64,000 bases of DNA from Parasphingorhabdus halotolerans (GCF_012516475.1 NZ_CP051217.1:2418001-2482000); one strand, 5' to 3'. Positions 25,215 through 35,186 are shown, counted from the stretch's first letter. A program made the numbers and translations. The notes: a model not told the origin generated them from the letters alone.

Positions 25215-25795
25215 AACAGAAGGATTTATTGCCCGGATGTACAACTTTGTACAAAGTAGACATGCGGGCTGCACGCCCTACAAGATCGGAAGTTGTTGAG
25301 ATTGGCAAGCCGCAGTTCATGCCATATTTTGCCGTCTCCAAAAGCTACAGGTCGAACCGTCACCCAACGCTCATTTCTCAACTTTACCGGTCCACCGCAG
25401 AAGCAGGGCACGTTAAGTCGAGCGTCCAATTGATTTCCCAATCTCCGTTTTCAGGGCGCGGGTAAGCTTGTTCCCAAAAAGCGTGATCTTGAGAAATCAT
25501 CTTCCAACGAAAGCGCAGTTTGAAAGTCTGGCCTGCATTGGCTTCCGTTCCAAAAAAATGCCAATCCCGCTTTCAAACTTCCCGCGCACCTGCTCGGTCA
25601 AATGCGGATACCTAAAACTGTTCGAACTAGCTGAAGCGATCAGCAAAGCAGGTGGAGATGCAATTGCTCATTTATTTACCATTGCGATTATTGATGATTT
25701 TCAAAACCCGGCCAACATCGCCATGTTTCAAACGCAGTTTACCGTTCTAATTCAAATTTTTAGAACGGTGTTTCACACTAACTATATGAAAAATA
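25215..25795. other. Gene-free stretch with palindromes
   Basis: About 580 bases without a supported gene. It contains a perfect 14-bp palindrome ACTTTGTACAAAGT (25244-25257) and a 10-bp stem hairpin (25741-25769). Short open frames here lack ribosome binding sites and family motifs. Confidence 0.45.
25741..25769. repeat. Perfect inverted repeat (10-bp stem, 9-base loop)
   Basis: ACCGTTCTAA at 25741-25750 is matched by TTAGAACGGT at 25760-25769, with a 9-base loop. Its geometry matches the hairpin at 4911-4939, but the sequence differs. Confidence 0.7.
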
Positions 25796-25844
25796 TGGTG
25801 AGCCCTGCTGGTTTCGAGCCAGTCACCTACTGATAAAAAGTTAG
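25796..25844 (-). pseudogene. tRNA-Lys-like 3' fragment
   Basis: Read on the minus strand, the segment has an acceptor end GGGCTCACCA preceded by a T arm CTGG-CTCGAAA-CCAG, a variable loop and part of an anticodon loop near CTTTTTAT. This resembles the 3' half of tRNA-Lys(TTT). The 5' half is absent, so it is a remnant. The antisense reading produces a spurious GFEP-type peptide. Confidence 0.5.
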
Positions 25845-25915
25845 AAGGGTCCGACCCCGATCATTGCCAAACAGAATAATCTCAATGCCAACGTATCAAT
25901 AACAGAAATGTAAGC

Positions 25916-25992
25916 TGGCGCACCCGACAGGATTCGAACCTGTGACCTTCGCCTTCGGAGGGCGACACTCTATCCAGCTGAGCTACGGGTGC
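25916..25992 (-). tRNA. tRNA-Arg (anticodon CCG)
   Basis: The minus strand reads GCACCCG (acceptor), TAGCTCAGCTGGATAGA (D arm), then the anticodon stem-loop TCGCC-CTCCGAA-GGCGA with anticodon CCG, the T arm CAGG-TTCGAAT-CCTG, and the acceptor return CGGGTGC. The discriminator G and encoded CCA follow. All stems pair. It decodes CGG. A broken copy lies 118 bases away. Confidence 0.95.
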
Positions 25993-26109
25993 ATATTGCT
26001 TACGCGATGCTTACGCGGAAAAATCAGCATTGTGAAGCCGATACGGCGAAAGTGCGTAAGAGACTTGGTATAATAGCAAAAAATTCCTCTTTTTGATCCA
26101 TTCCTGACT

Positions 26110-26159
26110 TGACCTCTGCCTTCGGAGGGTAGCGCTCTATCCAGCTGAGCTACAGGTGC
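26110..26159 (-). pseudogene. Truncated copy of tRNA-Arg (CCG)
   Basis: The minus strand carries the first 50 bases of a tRNA-Arg: acceptor GCACCTG, D arm TAGCTCAGCTGGATAGAG, and the anticodon loop CTCCGAA flanked by CTACC and GGCAG. It then diverges before the T arm. The anticodon stem no longer pairs fully. It is a partial duplicate of the intact gene next to it. Confidence 0.8.
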
Positions 26160-26316
26160 ATTCACGAGGCCTCCAAAACGGTAGCCTTTGATCACTCACT
26201 GGCGCGTTAGCGGAATTGCGACGGCGAATAAAGGCGTTTATTGAGCTCTGAGCTGGTTGCTATTTTGGGCCTCGAACCATCCTTTGGCCGCAACGGATGG
26301 GATTTCGTGATTGGCA
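26160..26316. other. Spacer between the tRNA remnant and hutU
   Basis: No coding sequence or clear structure is seen here. Confidence 0.4.
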
Positions 26317-27981
26317 TCATATTCCGGGCAAATTCAAGCGATGCTCGCGGGCGCAATCCTTCGCCGTTTCATAGCCTGCATTAGCATGGCGCATCACGCC
26401 GGTAGCCGGATCGTTCCACAATACTCGTTCCAGCCTTTGCCTCGCATCCTCGGTTCCATCGGCACAAATCACCATCCCGGCATGCTGTGAAAACCCCATG
26501 CCAACGCCGCCGCCATGATGCAGGCTGACCCAAGTCGCGCCGGACGCTGTGTTGAGCAGCGCGTTAAGCAGCGGCCAGTCTGACACGGCATCTGACCCAT
26601 CACGCATTGCCTCGGTTTCACGATTGGGTGAGGCAACAGAACCGCTGTCGAGATGATCGCGGCCAATCACCACTGGCGCGCTGAGCTCTCCGCGGGCGAC
26701 CATTTCGTTAAACGCCATTCCAAGCCGGTGCCTATCGCCCAAGCCCACCCAGCATATGCGGGCAGGTAGACCCTGAAACGCGATGCGTTCGCGCGCCATG
26801 TCGAGCCAATTATGCAAGTGATGATTGTCGGGCAAAAGCTCTTTCACCTTCGCGTCGGTTTTGTAAATATCTTCCGGATCACCCGATAGCGCTACCCAGC
26901 GGAACGGGCCAACACCGCGACAAAATAGCGGCCGGATATAGGCGGGCACAAAGCCGGGAAAGGCAAAGGCGGTTTTCAAGCCTTCTTCGAGCGCAACCTG
27001 GCGTATATTATTTCCGTAGTCGACCGTCGGCACTTTGGCGTTCCAGAAATCAACCATCGCCGCGACGTGGACTTTCATGGACGCACGGGCAGCGGCCTCC
27101 ACGGCTTTGGGGTCGCTCTCCCGCTTGGCTTGCCATTTCGCCATGGTCCAGCCTTGTGGTAAATAGCCATTGATCGGATCATGAGCGGAGGTTTGATCCG
27201 TCACCAGGTCCGGGCGGATGCCGCGCTCATAGATTTCGGGGAAAATATCGGCGGCGTTGCCGAGCAGACCAACCGAGACGGGTTTGCCTTCTGCCTTGGC
27301 CGCCTCGATCATCGCCAGCGCCTCATCGAGTGTCTTGGCTTTTTTGTCGACATAGCGCGTGCGCAAGCGGAAATCGATGCGGGTCTCGTCGCATTCCACT
27401 GCGATACAGCTCGCCCCCGCCATCGTGGCCGCCAAAGGTTGAGCGCCGCCCATGCCGCCCAATCCTCCGGTCAATATCCAGCGACCGGACAGATCGCCGC
27501 CATAATGCTGGCGACCGGCTTCGACAAATGTCTCGTAGGTGCCCTGCACAATGCCTTGGGAGCCGATATATATCCAGCTTCCCGCCGTCATCTGGCCGTA
27601 CATCATCAGGCCCTTTTTATCGAGCTCGTGGAAATGGTCCCAGGTCGCCCAATGCGGCACCAGATTGGAATTGGCGATGAGAACGCGGGGTGCATTTTCA
27701 TGGGTTTTGAAGACGCCGACGGGCTTGCCTGATTGCACCAGCAATGTCTCGTCGCCCTCAAGATTTTCAAGCTGTTCAATGATACTGTCAAAAGCAGCCC
27801 AATTGCGGGCGGCTCTGCCGATGCCGCCATAAACCACGAGCTCGTCGGGGTTTTCTGCTACCTCGGGATCAAGGTTATTCATCAGCATGCGATAAGGTGC
27901 TTCGGTCTGCCAGCTCTTGCAGTGCAATTGGCTTCCCATAGGAGCCTTCACGCTCCGGCTGTTTTTTCTGCGATCAGTCAT
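26317..27981 (-). CDS. hutU: Urocanate hydratase
   Basis: 554 residues from the ATG at 27981 ([20 protein letters not shown]), the normal family length; a longer frame reaching into hutH is rejected. It catalyses the second step of histidine degradation, urocanate to 4-imidazolone-5-propionate, in the cytoplasm using tightly bound NAD+. The NAD-binding region [20 protein letters not shown] is intact, as is the C-terminal [20 protein letters not shown]. It lies 13 bases after hutH and is the last gene of the hutIHU run. Confidence 0.98.
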   Translation of the reverse strand: MTDRRKNSRSVKAPMGSQLHCKSWQTEAPYRMLMNNLDPEVAENPDELVVYGGIGRAARNWAAFDSIIEQLENLEGDETLLVQSGKPVGVFKTHENAPRVLIANSNLVPHWATWDHFHELDKKGLMMYGQMTAGSWIYIGSQGIVQGTYETFVEAGRQHYGGDLSGRWILTGGLGGMGGAQPLAATMAGASCIAVECDETRIDFRLRTRYVDKKAKTLDEALAMIEAAKAEGKPVSVGLLGNAADIFPEIYERGIRPDLVTDQTSAHDPINGYLPQGWTMAKWQAKRESDPKAVEAAARASMKVHVAAMVDFWNAKVPTVDYGNNIRQVALEEGLKTAFAFPGFVPAYIRPLFCRGVGPFRWVALSGDPEDIYKTDAKVKELLPDNHHLHNWLDMARERIAFQGLPARICWVGLGDRHRLGMAFNEMVARGELSAPVVIGRDHLDSGSVASPNRETEAMRDGSDAVSDWPLLNALLNTASGATWVSLHHGGGVGMGFSQHAGMVICADGTEDARQRLERVLWNDPATGVMRHANAGYETAKDCAREHRLNLPGI

Positions 27982-27994
27982 ATCTGGGCCTCGC

Positions 27995-29527
27995 TCATGG
28001 TTGTGGAAGAATATTATTCGGGACCGTCCGGACGAGATCCCCGTTGGAAACTTGCTGCCCAGCGGCGGCAAGGTCATCTGCCATATACCTGTCATTCTCA
28101 AGGGCCGGTATCCTGATGCGCAATTTTGCGATTGCGCCACTCAGCAATGGGCTGGTGGTCAGCGGTGCGCGTAGCTCAATGCCCTGCGAAGCGACCAGCC
28201 ATTCAATAGCAATGATGATCGCCAGATTGTCGTTCATCTGCATCAGCCGCCGCGCTCCGTGGGCCGCCATCGATACGTGATCTTCCTGATTGGCGCTGGT
28301 CGGGGTGGAATCGACACTGGCCGGCATTGTCCTCTGCTTGTTTTCCGACATGAGAGCTGCGCTGGTCACTTCGGCGATCATGAAGCCGCTGTTAATGCCG
28401 GGATCCGGACTGAGAAATGCCGGCAGGCCGCTGTTGAGAGCGGGGTCCACCAAAGTCGAAATCCGCCGCTGGGCAATCGCGCCGAGTTCTGAAATCGCGA
28501 TTGCCATCTGGTCGGCGGCAAAGGCCACGGGCTCCGCATGAAAATTGCCGCCCGACATGATTGCGCCGTCGTCCACAATAAGCGGATTATCGGTGACCGC
28601 ATTGGCCTCAATAGCAAGAACCCGACCAACATGGCGCAGCATATCGATGCACGCGCCCACCACCTGCGGTTGGCAGCGCAGGCAATAGGGATCCTGCACT
28701 CGGTCATCATCAATCCGGTGGGATTCTCGCAGTACGCTGTTCTCCATCAAGGCGCGCAGTGCAGCGGCGACATCTATCTGTCCCTGATGGCCTCTCAGCG
28801 CGTGGATTTCCGGATGGAACGGCGCGGACGAACCCATGGCCGCGTCAGTCGCCAGCGCGCCGGTTATCAGGGACGATTGGGCCAGACGCCAAGTGTCAAA
28901 AAAGGCCGCGAGAGCATAAGCGCAGGAAAATTGGGTACCGTTGATAAGGGCCAACCCTTCTTTGGCTTGCAGGACAATAGGCTTAAGGCCCGCCTGGGCA
29001 AGGGCTTCCCCAGCAGACATGAGTTTATCCTCATGGTAAGCTTGTCCCTCGCCCATCATTGCTGCTGCCATATGGGCGAGCGGAGCCAGATCACCGGATG
29101 CACCAACCGATCCCTGTGCAGGGACATCGGGCATTACGTTATTGGCAAGCATATCCTGCAACAAACCTATCAATTCCCAGCGAACGCCAGAAGCACCGCG
29201 GCCAAGAGAATTGAGTTTGAGCGACATCATCAAGCGCACCAGCGGGCGGGGCATGGGCTCACCCACACCGCAACAATGGGACAAGATCAGATTGCGCTGC
29301 AATGTTTCGGTCTGGCTGGCGTCAATCCGGGTCTGCGCCAATTTGCCAAAGCCGGTATTAATCCCGTAAACCGCATCGCTGCCAACAGCCGCTTTTGCGA
29401 CGACTTGGGCGGCTTGATCGACTTTTGGTTTGGCATCTGCAGATAATGCTGCGGCCAGACCCTGGCGGTAGATGCGTTCCAAAACGGGAAGGTCCACCGA
29501 CCCGGGGATGATGATTTCAATGTTCAT
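27995..29527 (-). CDS. hutH: Histidine ammonia-lyase
   Basis: 510 residues from the ATG at 29527 ([16 protein letters not shown]); an ATG two codons upstream is also possible. It deaminates histidine to urocanate and ammonia. The Ala-Ser-Gly triad that forms the MIO cofactor is in [20 protein letters not shown] (residues 143-145), at the classical position. Active-site strings GINTGFG and [15 protein letters not shown] are present. It is the middle gene of hutIHU, 39 bases downstream of hutI. Confidence 0.98.
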   Translation of the reverse strand: MNIEIIIPGSVDLPVLERIYRQGLAAALSADAKPKVDQAAQVVAKAAVGSDAVYGINTGFGKLAQTRIDASQTETLQRNLILSHCCGVGEPMPRPLVRLMMSLKLNSLGRGASGVRWELIGLLQDMLANNVMPDVPAQGSVGASGDLAPLAHMAAAMMGEGQAYHEDKLMSAGEALAQAGLKPIVLQAKEGLALINGTQFSCAYALAAFFDTWRLAQSSLITGALATDAAMGSSAPFHPEIHALRGHQGQIDVAAALRALMENSVLRESHRIDDDRVQDPYCLRCQPQVVGACIDMLRHVGRVLAIEANAVTDNPLIVDDGAIMSGGNFHAEPVAFAADQMAIAISELGAIAQRRISTLVDPALNSGLPAFLSPDPGINSGFMIAEVTSAALMSENKQRTMPASVDSTPTSANQEDHVSMAAHGARRLMQMNDNLAIIIAIEWLVASQGIELRAPLTTSPLLSGAIAKLRIRIPALENDRYMADDLAAAGQQVSNGDLVRTVPNNILPQP

Positions 29528-29566
29528 TCTCAATATCCTGCCAGATCAATTGACGCTATAAATTGT

Positions 29567-30790
29567 TCATGCTGCGAAAGCCGGATCACCGGCAAAATAG
29601 CTTTGGTGAAGCGCGTTAGCACCAATCCAGTAGCTGAGTTCTGCGGGATGGTCGATATTCCAGATCGCCAGATCAGCAGCTTTGCCAAGCTCAAGCGAGC
29701 CAATATCGGGCTGTCGCCCCAAGGCCTTGGCGGCGTTGATCGTCATGCCGCGCAGTGCTTCGGCGGGCGTCATTCCGAAGAGTGTGCACCCCATATTGAG
29801 TATCAGCAACGGTGATGTAATGGGCGAGGAGCCCGGATTGCAATCGGTCGCAAGCGCCATAGGCACACCGGCAGTGCGCAGCGCTGCAACCGGCGGCAAT
29901 CGGGTTTCCTTCAGATAATAGAAAGCGCCGGGCAGAAGCGTGGCAACCGTGCCATGTTTGGCAAGCAGCGGGATGTCTGCTTCATCCAGATATTCCAGAT
30001 GGTCGACAGAAAGCGCGCCATGGGATGCTGCCATGCGGGAACCGCCACAATCCGACAATTGTTCCGCATGCAATTTAACGGGAAGACCCAGCGCATGGGC
30101 AGCGTCGAACAGGCGGGTCAGCTGTACTGCGCTAAAGGCAATATTTTCGCAAAAGGCATCAACGGCATCAATGAGGCCCATCGCCGCAATAGCAGGCAAC
30201 ATATCATCAATGACATGGTCCAGATAATCATCAGCTCGCCCCGCATATTCGGGCGGAACAGCATGTGCGCCGAGGAATGTTTTTTGTACCCGAACCGGAT
30301 TATCCCGTTCCAGCGATTGCGCCACCCGCAGCATTTTTACCTCGCTGGCGATGTCCAGCCCGTAACCCGATTTAATCTCGATGGTGGTCACGCCTTCGGC
30401 CTGCACATTCTTCAGCCGTGCAGATGCACTCTCGTAGAGCACTTCCTCATCTGCCTGCCTTGTCGCTTTGACGGTGGAGATAATCCCGCCGCCAGCACGC
30501 GCAATTTCTTCGTAGCTCGCTCCTTCGAGCCGCATTTCAAATTCGCCGGCGCGATTACCGCCAAAAACCAGATGGGTGTGACAGTCGATCAGGCCCGGCG
30601 TCATCAATCGGCCGCCAGCATCCACAATATCAAAAGCGAGACTATCAGGTGCGTCGGGCAATGCAGCCTGCGGACCAATCCAGGCAATGCGTCCGCCCTT
30701 GCAGGCGATAGCGCCATTGGCGATCAACCCATAGCCTTCGGCATCAGCCATCGTGGCCAAATTCGCATTCAACCAAAGTCTATCCCACAT
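29567..30790 (-). CDS. hutI: Imidazolonepropionase
   Basis: 407 residues from the ATG at 30790 ([20 protein letters not shown]); an open frame extending into hutG on the other strand is rejected. It is an amidohydrolase that opens 4-imidazolone-5-propionate to N-formimino-glutamate. Zinc ligands occur in [12 protein letters not shown] (HxH), KLHAEQLSD, and TDCNPGSSP. It is the first gene of the minus-strand hutIHU run and divergent from hutG with a 108-base gap. Confidence 0.97.
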   Translation of the reverse strand: MWDRLWLNANLATMADAEGYGLIANGAIACKGGRIAWIGPQAALPDAPDSLAFDIVDAGGRLMTPGLIDCHTHLVFGGNRAGEFEMRLEGASYEEIARAGGGIISTVKATRQADEEVLYESASARLKNVQAEGVTTIEIKSGYGLDIASEVKMLRVAQSLERDNPVRVQKTFLGAHAVPPEYAGRADDYLDHVIDDMLPAIAAMGLIDAVDAFCENIAFSAVQLTRLFDAAHALGLPVKLHAEQLSDCGGSRMAASHGALSVDHLEYLDEADIPLLAKHGTVATLLPGAFYYLKETRLPPVAALRTAGVPMALATDCNPGSSPITSPLLILNMGCTLFGMTPAEALRGMTINAAKALGRQPDIGSLELGKAADLAIWNIDHPAELSYWIGANALHQSYFAGDPAFAA

Positions 30791-30898
30791 GATAAAGCCT
30801 GTTTCGCATAGAGGTCGCTTCCATCTATCTAAGGCCTTATAGTCCGCTTCTGGGAAAAGAACACTCGCTATGGCTGTTGATAGCTGGAGAGGCAAAGA

Positions 30899-31804
30899 AT
30901 GACCGTGAACCAAAATTCCGATTGGCCGTCCATCGCCGGACTTTTGGGCCATGATGTTGCGGCGGATATGGCGTTGATCGGCGCGCCAATGACATTGGGA
31001 TCGGTGTCTAAGAACGCTTGCGATGAAGCGCCGGGAGTCGTGCGCAACATATTGAGCCGGATAAGCACTTATGATCTGGAAAGCGAAATCGAACTGGCCG
31101 GGAGCAGCATTTTTGATGCCGGAGACGTTCTGATTGCCGGTTTCTCGCCTGCCGAAGGTTTCGCGCCTCTGGTCAAGGCAATCCAGCCGCTCGTCAGTCG
31201 GCACCCGCTGACCGCTGTATTGGGTGGGCATAACGGGATTACCAGAGCGGGTGTTCATGCTGTCGACGTCGCTCTCGACACCGTGGGTGTGTTAACGCTG
31301 GACGCCCATTTTGATCTGCGACCCACCGCGCAAGGTTTGATAAACGGCAACCCCATATCGGCGCTGCTGGAAGACGGCTTGTCGGGAAACCATATCGCGC
31401 AAATTGGTTTGGCACCCTTCGCCAACAGCAAAGCGATGCACGATCTTGCAAAGACGGAAGAAATCTCGGTTTATACAATGGCTGATTGCCGGGAGCGGGG
31501 TCTGGACGCTGTGATCTCGGAGGCCCTCGATCGGCTATCGGATCGGTGCGAGTATATTTACGTCGATTTCGATATTGATGTCATTGACCGCGCACTTTCT
31601 CCTGGTGCGACGGGAGGACGATCAGGAGGAATGACACCAACGGAATTTTTCGCCGCGACACGATTAGTCGCCTCTCACCAAAAAGTTCGCGCGGTCGATC
31701 TGACTGAATTTGATCCCAATAGCGATATCGGGAACATCACCGCACTTATCGCGGGGCGCTGGCTGGCCGAACTGCTGGCAGGATTGCAAATGCGTGATTG
31801 GTAA
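30899..31804 (+). CDS. hutG: Formimidoylglutamase (arginase/agmatinase fold)
   Basis: 301 residues, GGAGAGG 7 bases before the ATG. The arginase-fold metal motifs are GGHNG, DAHFDLR and [14 protein letters not shown], giving the expected H, D, H, D, D, D ligands for two manganese ions. With hutIHU next door, the natural role is hydrolysis of N-formimino-glutamate to glutamate and formamide, completing a four-step pathway. No hutC, hutD or hutF gene is seen nearby. Confidence 0.93.
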   Translation: MTVNQNSDWPSIAGLLGHDVAADMALIGAPMTLGSVSKNACDEAPGVVRNILSRISTYDLESEIELAGSSIFDAGDVLIAGFSPAEGFAPLVKAIQPLVSRHPLTAVLGGHNGITRAGVHAVDVALDTVGVLTLDAHFDLRPTAQGLINGNPISALLEDGLSGNHIAQIGLAPFANSKAMHDLAKTEEISVYTMADCRERGLDAVISEALDRLSDRCEYIYVDFDIDVIDRALSPGATGGRSGGMTPTEFFAATRLVASHQKVRAVDLTEFDPNSDIGNITALIAGRWLAELLAGLQMRDW

Positions 31805-31901
31805 AGTGCTTAACTGATTCGCTTCTTTGGCAAATCTCATTTATGTTGCTTACTAACCGGATTCTAATCGCGCATTCGGAATGATGGAGGGAATTGGATA
31901 C

Positions 31902-33479
31902 ATGGAACAACTTAGCACGCTCGATGCGCTATTTGCCTATACGGAAACACAGTCAACGCCAATGCATATCGGCCAGATGCTGATCTATGATCCTTCCACC
32001 GCTCCGGCTACAAATGGCGGGAAGAAAGGTGCCGTCGGTTTCAAGGATATTTTGCGTTATATTGAAGGCCGGCTCGATGGCGCACGGATTTTCCGGCAAA
32101 AACTGGTGCGCGTGCCGCTTGATCTCGATCACCCCTATTGGGTGGATGACGCGGATTTTGATCTCGAATATCATGTTCGCCATATCGCATTACCGCAGCC
32201 TGGGGATTGGCGGCAGCTCTGCATTCAGGCCGCCCGCATTTATGCGCGCCCGCTCGATATGAAACGGCCACTGTGGGAATTTACGGTGATTGAGGGGCTG
32301 AATAATGTTGATGGCGTGCCGCCGGGCAGCTTCGCGGTCCTCCATAAGTTCCATCATGCGGCGATGGACGGCAAGTCGGGCCTTGAGATGACATTGGCGT
32401 TGCATGACATGGATGCGAAAATGGCACCGCGCGAATTTGAAGGCAATTATCGCCCTGAGCCCGATCCGGCACCGCTCAATCTGTTGTTCAAGGCACAAAT
32501 TAACAATGTCGTGAACCCGGTGCGCGGTCTGAAGACTTTACAAAACCTGCTGCCTGTACCCAAGCGGATGTTCGACCTGACTCGGCGGATGAAACAGCGC
32601 GATGATGCCAAGGGGCGTGCACCCAAAACGCGGTTTAACAAAAAAATCTCCCCGCACCGGGTGTTTGACGGACGGGAGTTTTCACTCGCCGATATCAAGA
32701 AAATCCGCATTAATTTTCCCGGCGCGACGGTGAATGATGTGATGATTGCATTGGTCGGCGGTTCCCTGCGCGCCTATCTGAAGGCAAAAAATGATCTGCC
32801 GGAGAAAACATTGAAAATCGGCGCGCCGGTGTCCGTGCGATCTGATGACGACAAAGCAAGCGCCGGCAATCAGGTGACAATGATGCAGGTCGGTGCGGGT
32901 ACGCACCTCGATAGCGCGGCTGAGCGGCTCGAATTTGTAATGGCCGAGACCCAGCGCTCCAAGGCTATGACCGAGGCGATGGGAGCCAAGACCCTGATGG
33001 AGATTTCCGGCGCAATGCCTGCTGGACTGACCGCTGCGAGTACCAAACTGATGGTACGGATGGGGCTGGTTGAGAACATGAACCCGGCGGTGAATACGGT
33101 GGTGACCAACGTACCCGGACCGATGGTTCCGATGTATTTTGCTGGCGCAAAGCTGGTGAAATCTTTCGGCATGGGGATATTGGCCGAAGGGCAGGGCGTG
33201 TTCCATGTCGTGACCAGCTATAATGGCAATGTCATCCTGACATTCCTTGCGGATCGGGAAATCATGCCGGATCCCGAATTTTATGCTGCCTGTGTCGAGC
33301 AGAGCTTCATGGACCTGATGAAGGCCAAGTCGACTAAGGCGGTCAAGCCGGTGAAGAAAGTCGCTCCCAAGAAAAAGTCAGTAGCAGTTAAAAAGGCAGA
33401 AGCGACCAAACCGAAAAAGCGCGTCGCCGCATCCGCCGCTACGGCCGGCAGGGGAAGAGCCAAGCGGGCTAAAAAATAG
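31902..33479 (+). CDS. Wax ester synthase / diacylglycerol acyltransferase (WS/DGAT)
   Basis: 525 residues from the ATG at 31902, with GGAGGG about 10 bases upstream. The catalytic HHxxxDG motif is in LHKFHHAAMDGKSG (about residue 150). The acyl-chain and C-terminal domains follow (TVNDVMIALVGGSLRAYL, VVTNVPGPMVPMYFAGAKLV). WS/DGAT enzymes join fatty acyl-CoA to alcohols or diacylglycerol, forming storage lipids at the membrane. The last 50 residues are an unusual lysine-, alanine- and proline-rich tail (KPVKKVAPKKKSVAV and so on), which could bind nucleic acid or negatively charged surfaces. It precedes the degradation cluster on the same strand. Confidence 0.92.
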   Translation: MEQLSTLDALFAYTETQSTPMHIGQMLIYDPSTAPATNGGKKGAVGFKDILRYIEGRLDGARIFRQKLVRVPLDLDHPYWVDDADFDLEYHVRHIALPQPGDWRQLCIQAARIYARPLDMKRPLWEFTVIEGLNNVDGVPPGSFAVLHKFHHAAMDGKSGLEMTLALHDMDAKMAPREFEGNYRPEPDPAPLNLLFKAQINNVVNPVRGLKTLQNLLPVPKRMFDLTRRMKQRDDAKGRAPKTRFNKKISPHRVFDGREFSLADIKKIRINFPGATVNDVMIALVGGSLRAYLKAKNDLPEKTLKIGAPVSVRSDDDKASAGNQVTMMQVGAGTHLDSAAERLEFVMAETQRSKAMTEAMGAKTLMEISGAMPAGLTAASTKLMVRMGLVENMNPAVNTVVTNVPGPMVPMYFAGAKLVKSFGMGILAEGQGVFHVVTSYNGNVILTFLADREIMPDPEFYAACVEQSFMDLMKAKSTKAVKPVKKVAPKKKSVAVKKAEATKPKKRVAASAATAGRGRAKRAKK

Positions 33480-33520
33480 CGCTGGCTGCCACCCGTTATT
33501 GCGGCAATCCCGCCTTGACT

Positions 33521-33542
33521 CGATGCGCAGGATTGCGCATCG
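33521..33542 (+). terminator. Hairpin after the WS/DGAT gene, possible terminator
   Basis: CGATGCGCA-GGAT-TGCGCATCG forms a perfect 9-bp stem with a four-base loop, 41 bases after the WS/DGAT stop. It is followed by CTCTTCG rather than a strong T-run, so termination would be weak. Confidence 0.5.
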
Positions 33543-33548
33543 CTCTTC

Positions 33549-33566
33549 GTTAATCATTCAGTTAAC
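33549..33566. promoter_or_regulatory. 18-bp palindromic operator (TTAAC-box), copy 1
   Basis: GTTAATCATTCAGTTAAC, an imperfect palindrome 14 bases before the start of the SDR gene at 33581. It matches the shared pattern TTTAAYYGNNCRGTTAAA with a few changes. Confidence 0.6.
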
Positions 33567-33580
33567 AAAAGGGATTCCCC

Positions 33581-34495
33581 ATGAGCACAGTAGAATTTAA
33601 TGACCGCGTTGCCATCGTCACTGGTGCTGGCGCTGGGCTGGGACGCGAACATGCCAAGGAACTGGCACGGCGCGGTGTGAAAGTGGTGGTCAATGATTTT
33701 GGCGGCGCACGCGATGGCAGTGGGGGTTCCGCAGGCCCGGCGGATGAGGTGGTCAATGAGATCAAGGCCGAAGGCGGCGAGGCTATGGCTGCTGCTTGCT
33801 CAGTTACCGATATGCCCGCGGTCGAAAAAATGGTCGCTGATGCGATCGCCAAATGGGGCCACGTCGATATATTGGTGAACAATGCAGGCGTGCTGCGCGA
33901 CAAGAGCTTCCACAAGATGAGCATGGAAGATTTCCAGTTCGTGATGGATGTTCACCTGACCGGCAGCGCCAATTGTACCAAGGCGGTGTGGGACCATATG
34001 CGCGAGCGCCAATATGGCCGGATCGTCATGACCACGTCTTCGACAGGTCTCTACGGCAATTTTGGTCAGGTCAATTATGGCGCCGCGAAACTCGCGCTGG
34101 TGGGTATGATGAATAGTCTGCATCAGGAAGGCGCGGGCAAGGGCATTCACACCAACTGTATTTCACCGGTCGCTGCCACCCGCATGACCGAAGATATCAT
34201 GCCTGAAGAGGCGCTGAAAATGCTGGTACCCGAAGCGGTAACACCGGCAGTGGTTTATCTCTGCAGCGATGGCGCGCCGTCCAAAACAATCCTGACGGCT
34301 GGTGCAGGCGGCTTTGCTGCGGCCAAAATTCTGGAAACCGAAGGCATCTGGCTTCCAGAAGCAGATCGCAGTGCAGAAGCCATTGCCGCAAATATCGACA
34401 AGATCCTCGATGAAACCGGTATGCAGGAATATGCCAATGGCGGCGGCCAAGGCGGCAAATTCTTCCGCCGGATGCAGGAAGTGATGAAGGGTTAG
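33581..34495 (+). CDS. SDR dehydrogenase of the multifunctional enzyme type 2 (3-hydroxyacyl-CoA dehydrogenase) group
   Basis: 304 residues. The Rossmann motif is VAIVTGAGAGLGREHAKELA, and the sequence VVVNDFGGARDGSGGSAGPA is typical of peroxisomal multifunctional enzyme 2-type dehydrogenases. NNAG is at residue about 106, and the catalytic site is SSTGLYGNFGQVNYGAAK (S, Y, K). The C-terminal 60 residues after the core match the linker or extension of that group. It probably oxidises 3-hydroxyacyl-CoA intermediates with NAD+, working with the MaoC hydratase downstream. It starts the first cluster operon and has a TTAAC-box operator. Confidence 0.9.
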   Translation: MSTVEFNDRVAIVTGAGAGLGREHAKELARRGVKVVVNDFGGARDGSGGSAGPADEVVNEIKAEGGEAMAAACSVTDMPAVEKMVADAIAKWGHVDILVNNAGVLRDKSFHKMSMEDFQFVMDVHLTGSANCTKAVWDHMRERQYGRIVMTTSSTGLYGNFGQVNYGAAKLALVGMMNSLHQEGAGKGIHTNCISPVAATRMTEDIMPEEALKMLVPEAVTPAVVYLCSDGAPSKTILTAGAGGFAAAKILETEGIWLPEADRSAEAIAANIDKILDETGMQEYANGGGQGGKFFRRMQEVMKG

Positions 34496-34501
34496 CAAAA
34501 G

Positions 34502-34568
34502 CCCGTTCGGGCTGAGCTTGGCGAAGTCAGTATCTATGACGCTGTCCGTCGACAGGCTCAGGACGAAC
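34502..34568. repeat. Dispersed intergenic inverted repeat (GAGCCTGTCG family), copy 1
   Basis: The left arm CCGTTCGGGCTGAGCTTG and the right arm CGACAGGCTCAGGACGAAC face each other across about 20 bases. Related pairs occur at 46630-46700 and 60602-60671. Such elements are typically REP-like. Confidence 0.7.
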
Positions 34569-34602
34569 ATAACCGTATAGACAAAAAAGCAGGAGAGATA
34601 AT

Positions 34603-35061
34603 ATGCCAATGATCAAAGCAAGCGAACTGGAATCCTGGAAAGGCAAGGAAGTCGGTGTGTCCGACTGGGTCACCGTCGATCAGGAGCGGATCAACAATTT
34701 TGCCGATTGCACTGAGGATCACCAGTTCATCCATATTGACGAAGAAGCCGCAGCCAAAACGCCCTTTGGCGGGACCATTGCGCACGGGCTGCTAACGCTC
34801 TCGCTTTTGCCCAAGCTTTCCTATGGCACAACGCTCGGTCTTGAAGGCACGGTGATGGGGATCAACTATGGTTTTGACAAAGTGCGCTTTCTCAATCCGG
34901 TTCGTGCAGGTTCTAAAGTGCGCGGGCGCCATACGCTGGTCGACGCGGTTGAAAAACAACCGGGCCGCTGGTTGCTGACCTATGATGTCACGGTCGAGAT
35001 TGACGGCATCGAAACGCCGGCTCTGATTGCGCGTTCGCTGGCGATGGTTGTTGTTGGATAA
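34603..35061 (+). CDS. MaoC family (R)-specific enoyl-CoA hydratase
   Basis: 152 residues with a hotdog fold. The hydratase motif is FADCTEDHQFIHIDEEAAAK, with the D and H of the (R)-hydratase catalytic dyad, and TPFGGTIAHGLLTLSLLPKL. It adds water to the 2-enoyl-CoA made by an acyl-CoA dehydrogenase. In combination with the SDR upstream it provides the same pair of activities as MFE-2, split into two proteins. It is in the same direction, separated by the inverted repeat. Confidence 0.9.
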   Translation: MPMIKASELESWKGKEVGVSDWVTVDQERINNFADCTEDHQFIHIDEEAAAKTPFGGTIAHGLLTLSLLPKLSYGTTLGLEGTVMGINYGFDKVRFLNPVRAGSKVRGRHTLVDAVEKQPGRWLLTYDVTVEIDGIETPALIARSLAMVVVG

Positions 35062-35100
35062 GCCAAGCTGGGATTGGCGCAAGCCTGATTAGCATTATTG

Positions 35101-35122
35101 ATGGGCCGCTTTTGCGGCCCAT
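35101..35122 (+). terminator. Hairpin after the MaoC gene
   Basis: ATGGGCCGC-TTTT-GCGGCCCAT is a perfect 9-bp stem with a four-base loop, 40 bases after the MaoC stop. It is followed by TGCATTTG, without a strict T-run, so the hairpin is a possible transcription terminator or attenuator. Confidence 0.6.
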
Positions 35123-35134
35123 TGCATTTGCAGA

Positions 35135-35152
35135 TTTAACCGTGCAGTTAAG
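35135..35152. promoter_or_regulatory. 18-bp palindromic operator (TTAAC-box), copy 2
   Basis: TTTAACCGTGCAGTTAAG, 34 bases before the acyl-CoA dehydrogenase gene at 35187 and just after the hairpin. Confidence 0.7.
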
Positions 35153-35186
35153 ACGTGAGATTCGCCTTTGAGGGAAAGATCAAGAC

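Noticed and set aside
25244..25257. ACTTTGTACAAAGT palindrome resembling a lambda att core
   Set aside because: Only a short palindrome; no integrase gene or flanking arm sites are seen, so no attachment site is called.
25468..25833. Frame ending in MVSPAGFEPVTY
   Set aside because: The GFEP-type ending is the antisense translation of a tRNA 3' end, and the rest has no protein family features.
28538..29446. Open frame of about 300 codons antisense to hutH
   Set aside because: hutH is unambiguous; the antisense reading has no motif or ribosome binding site.
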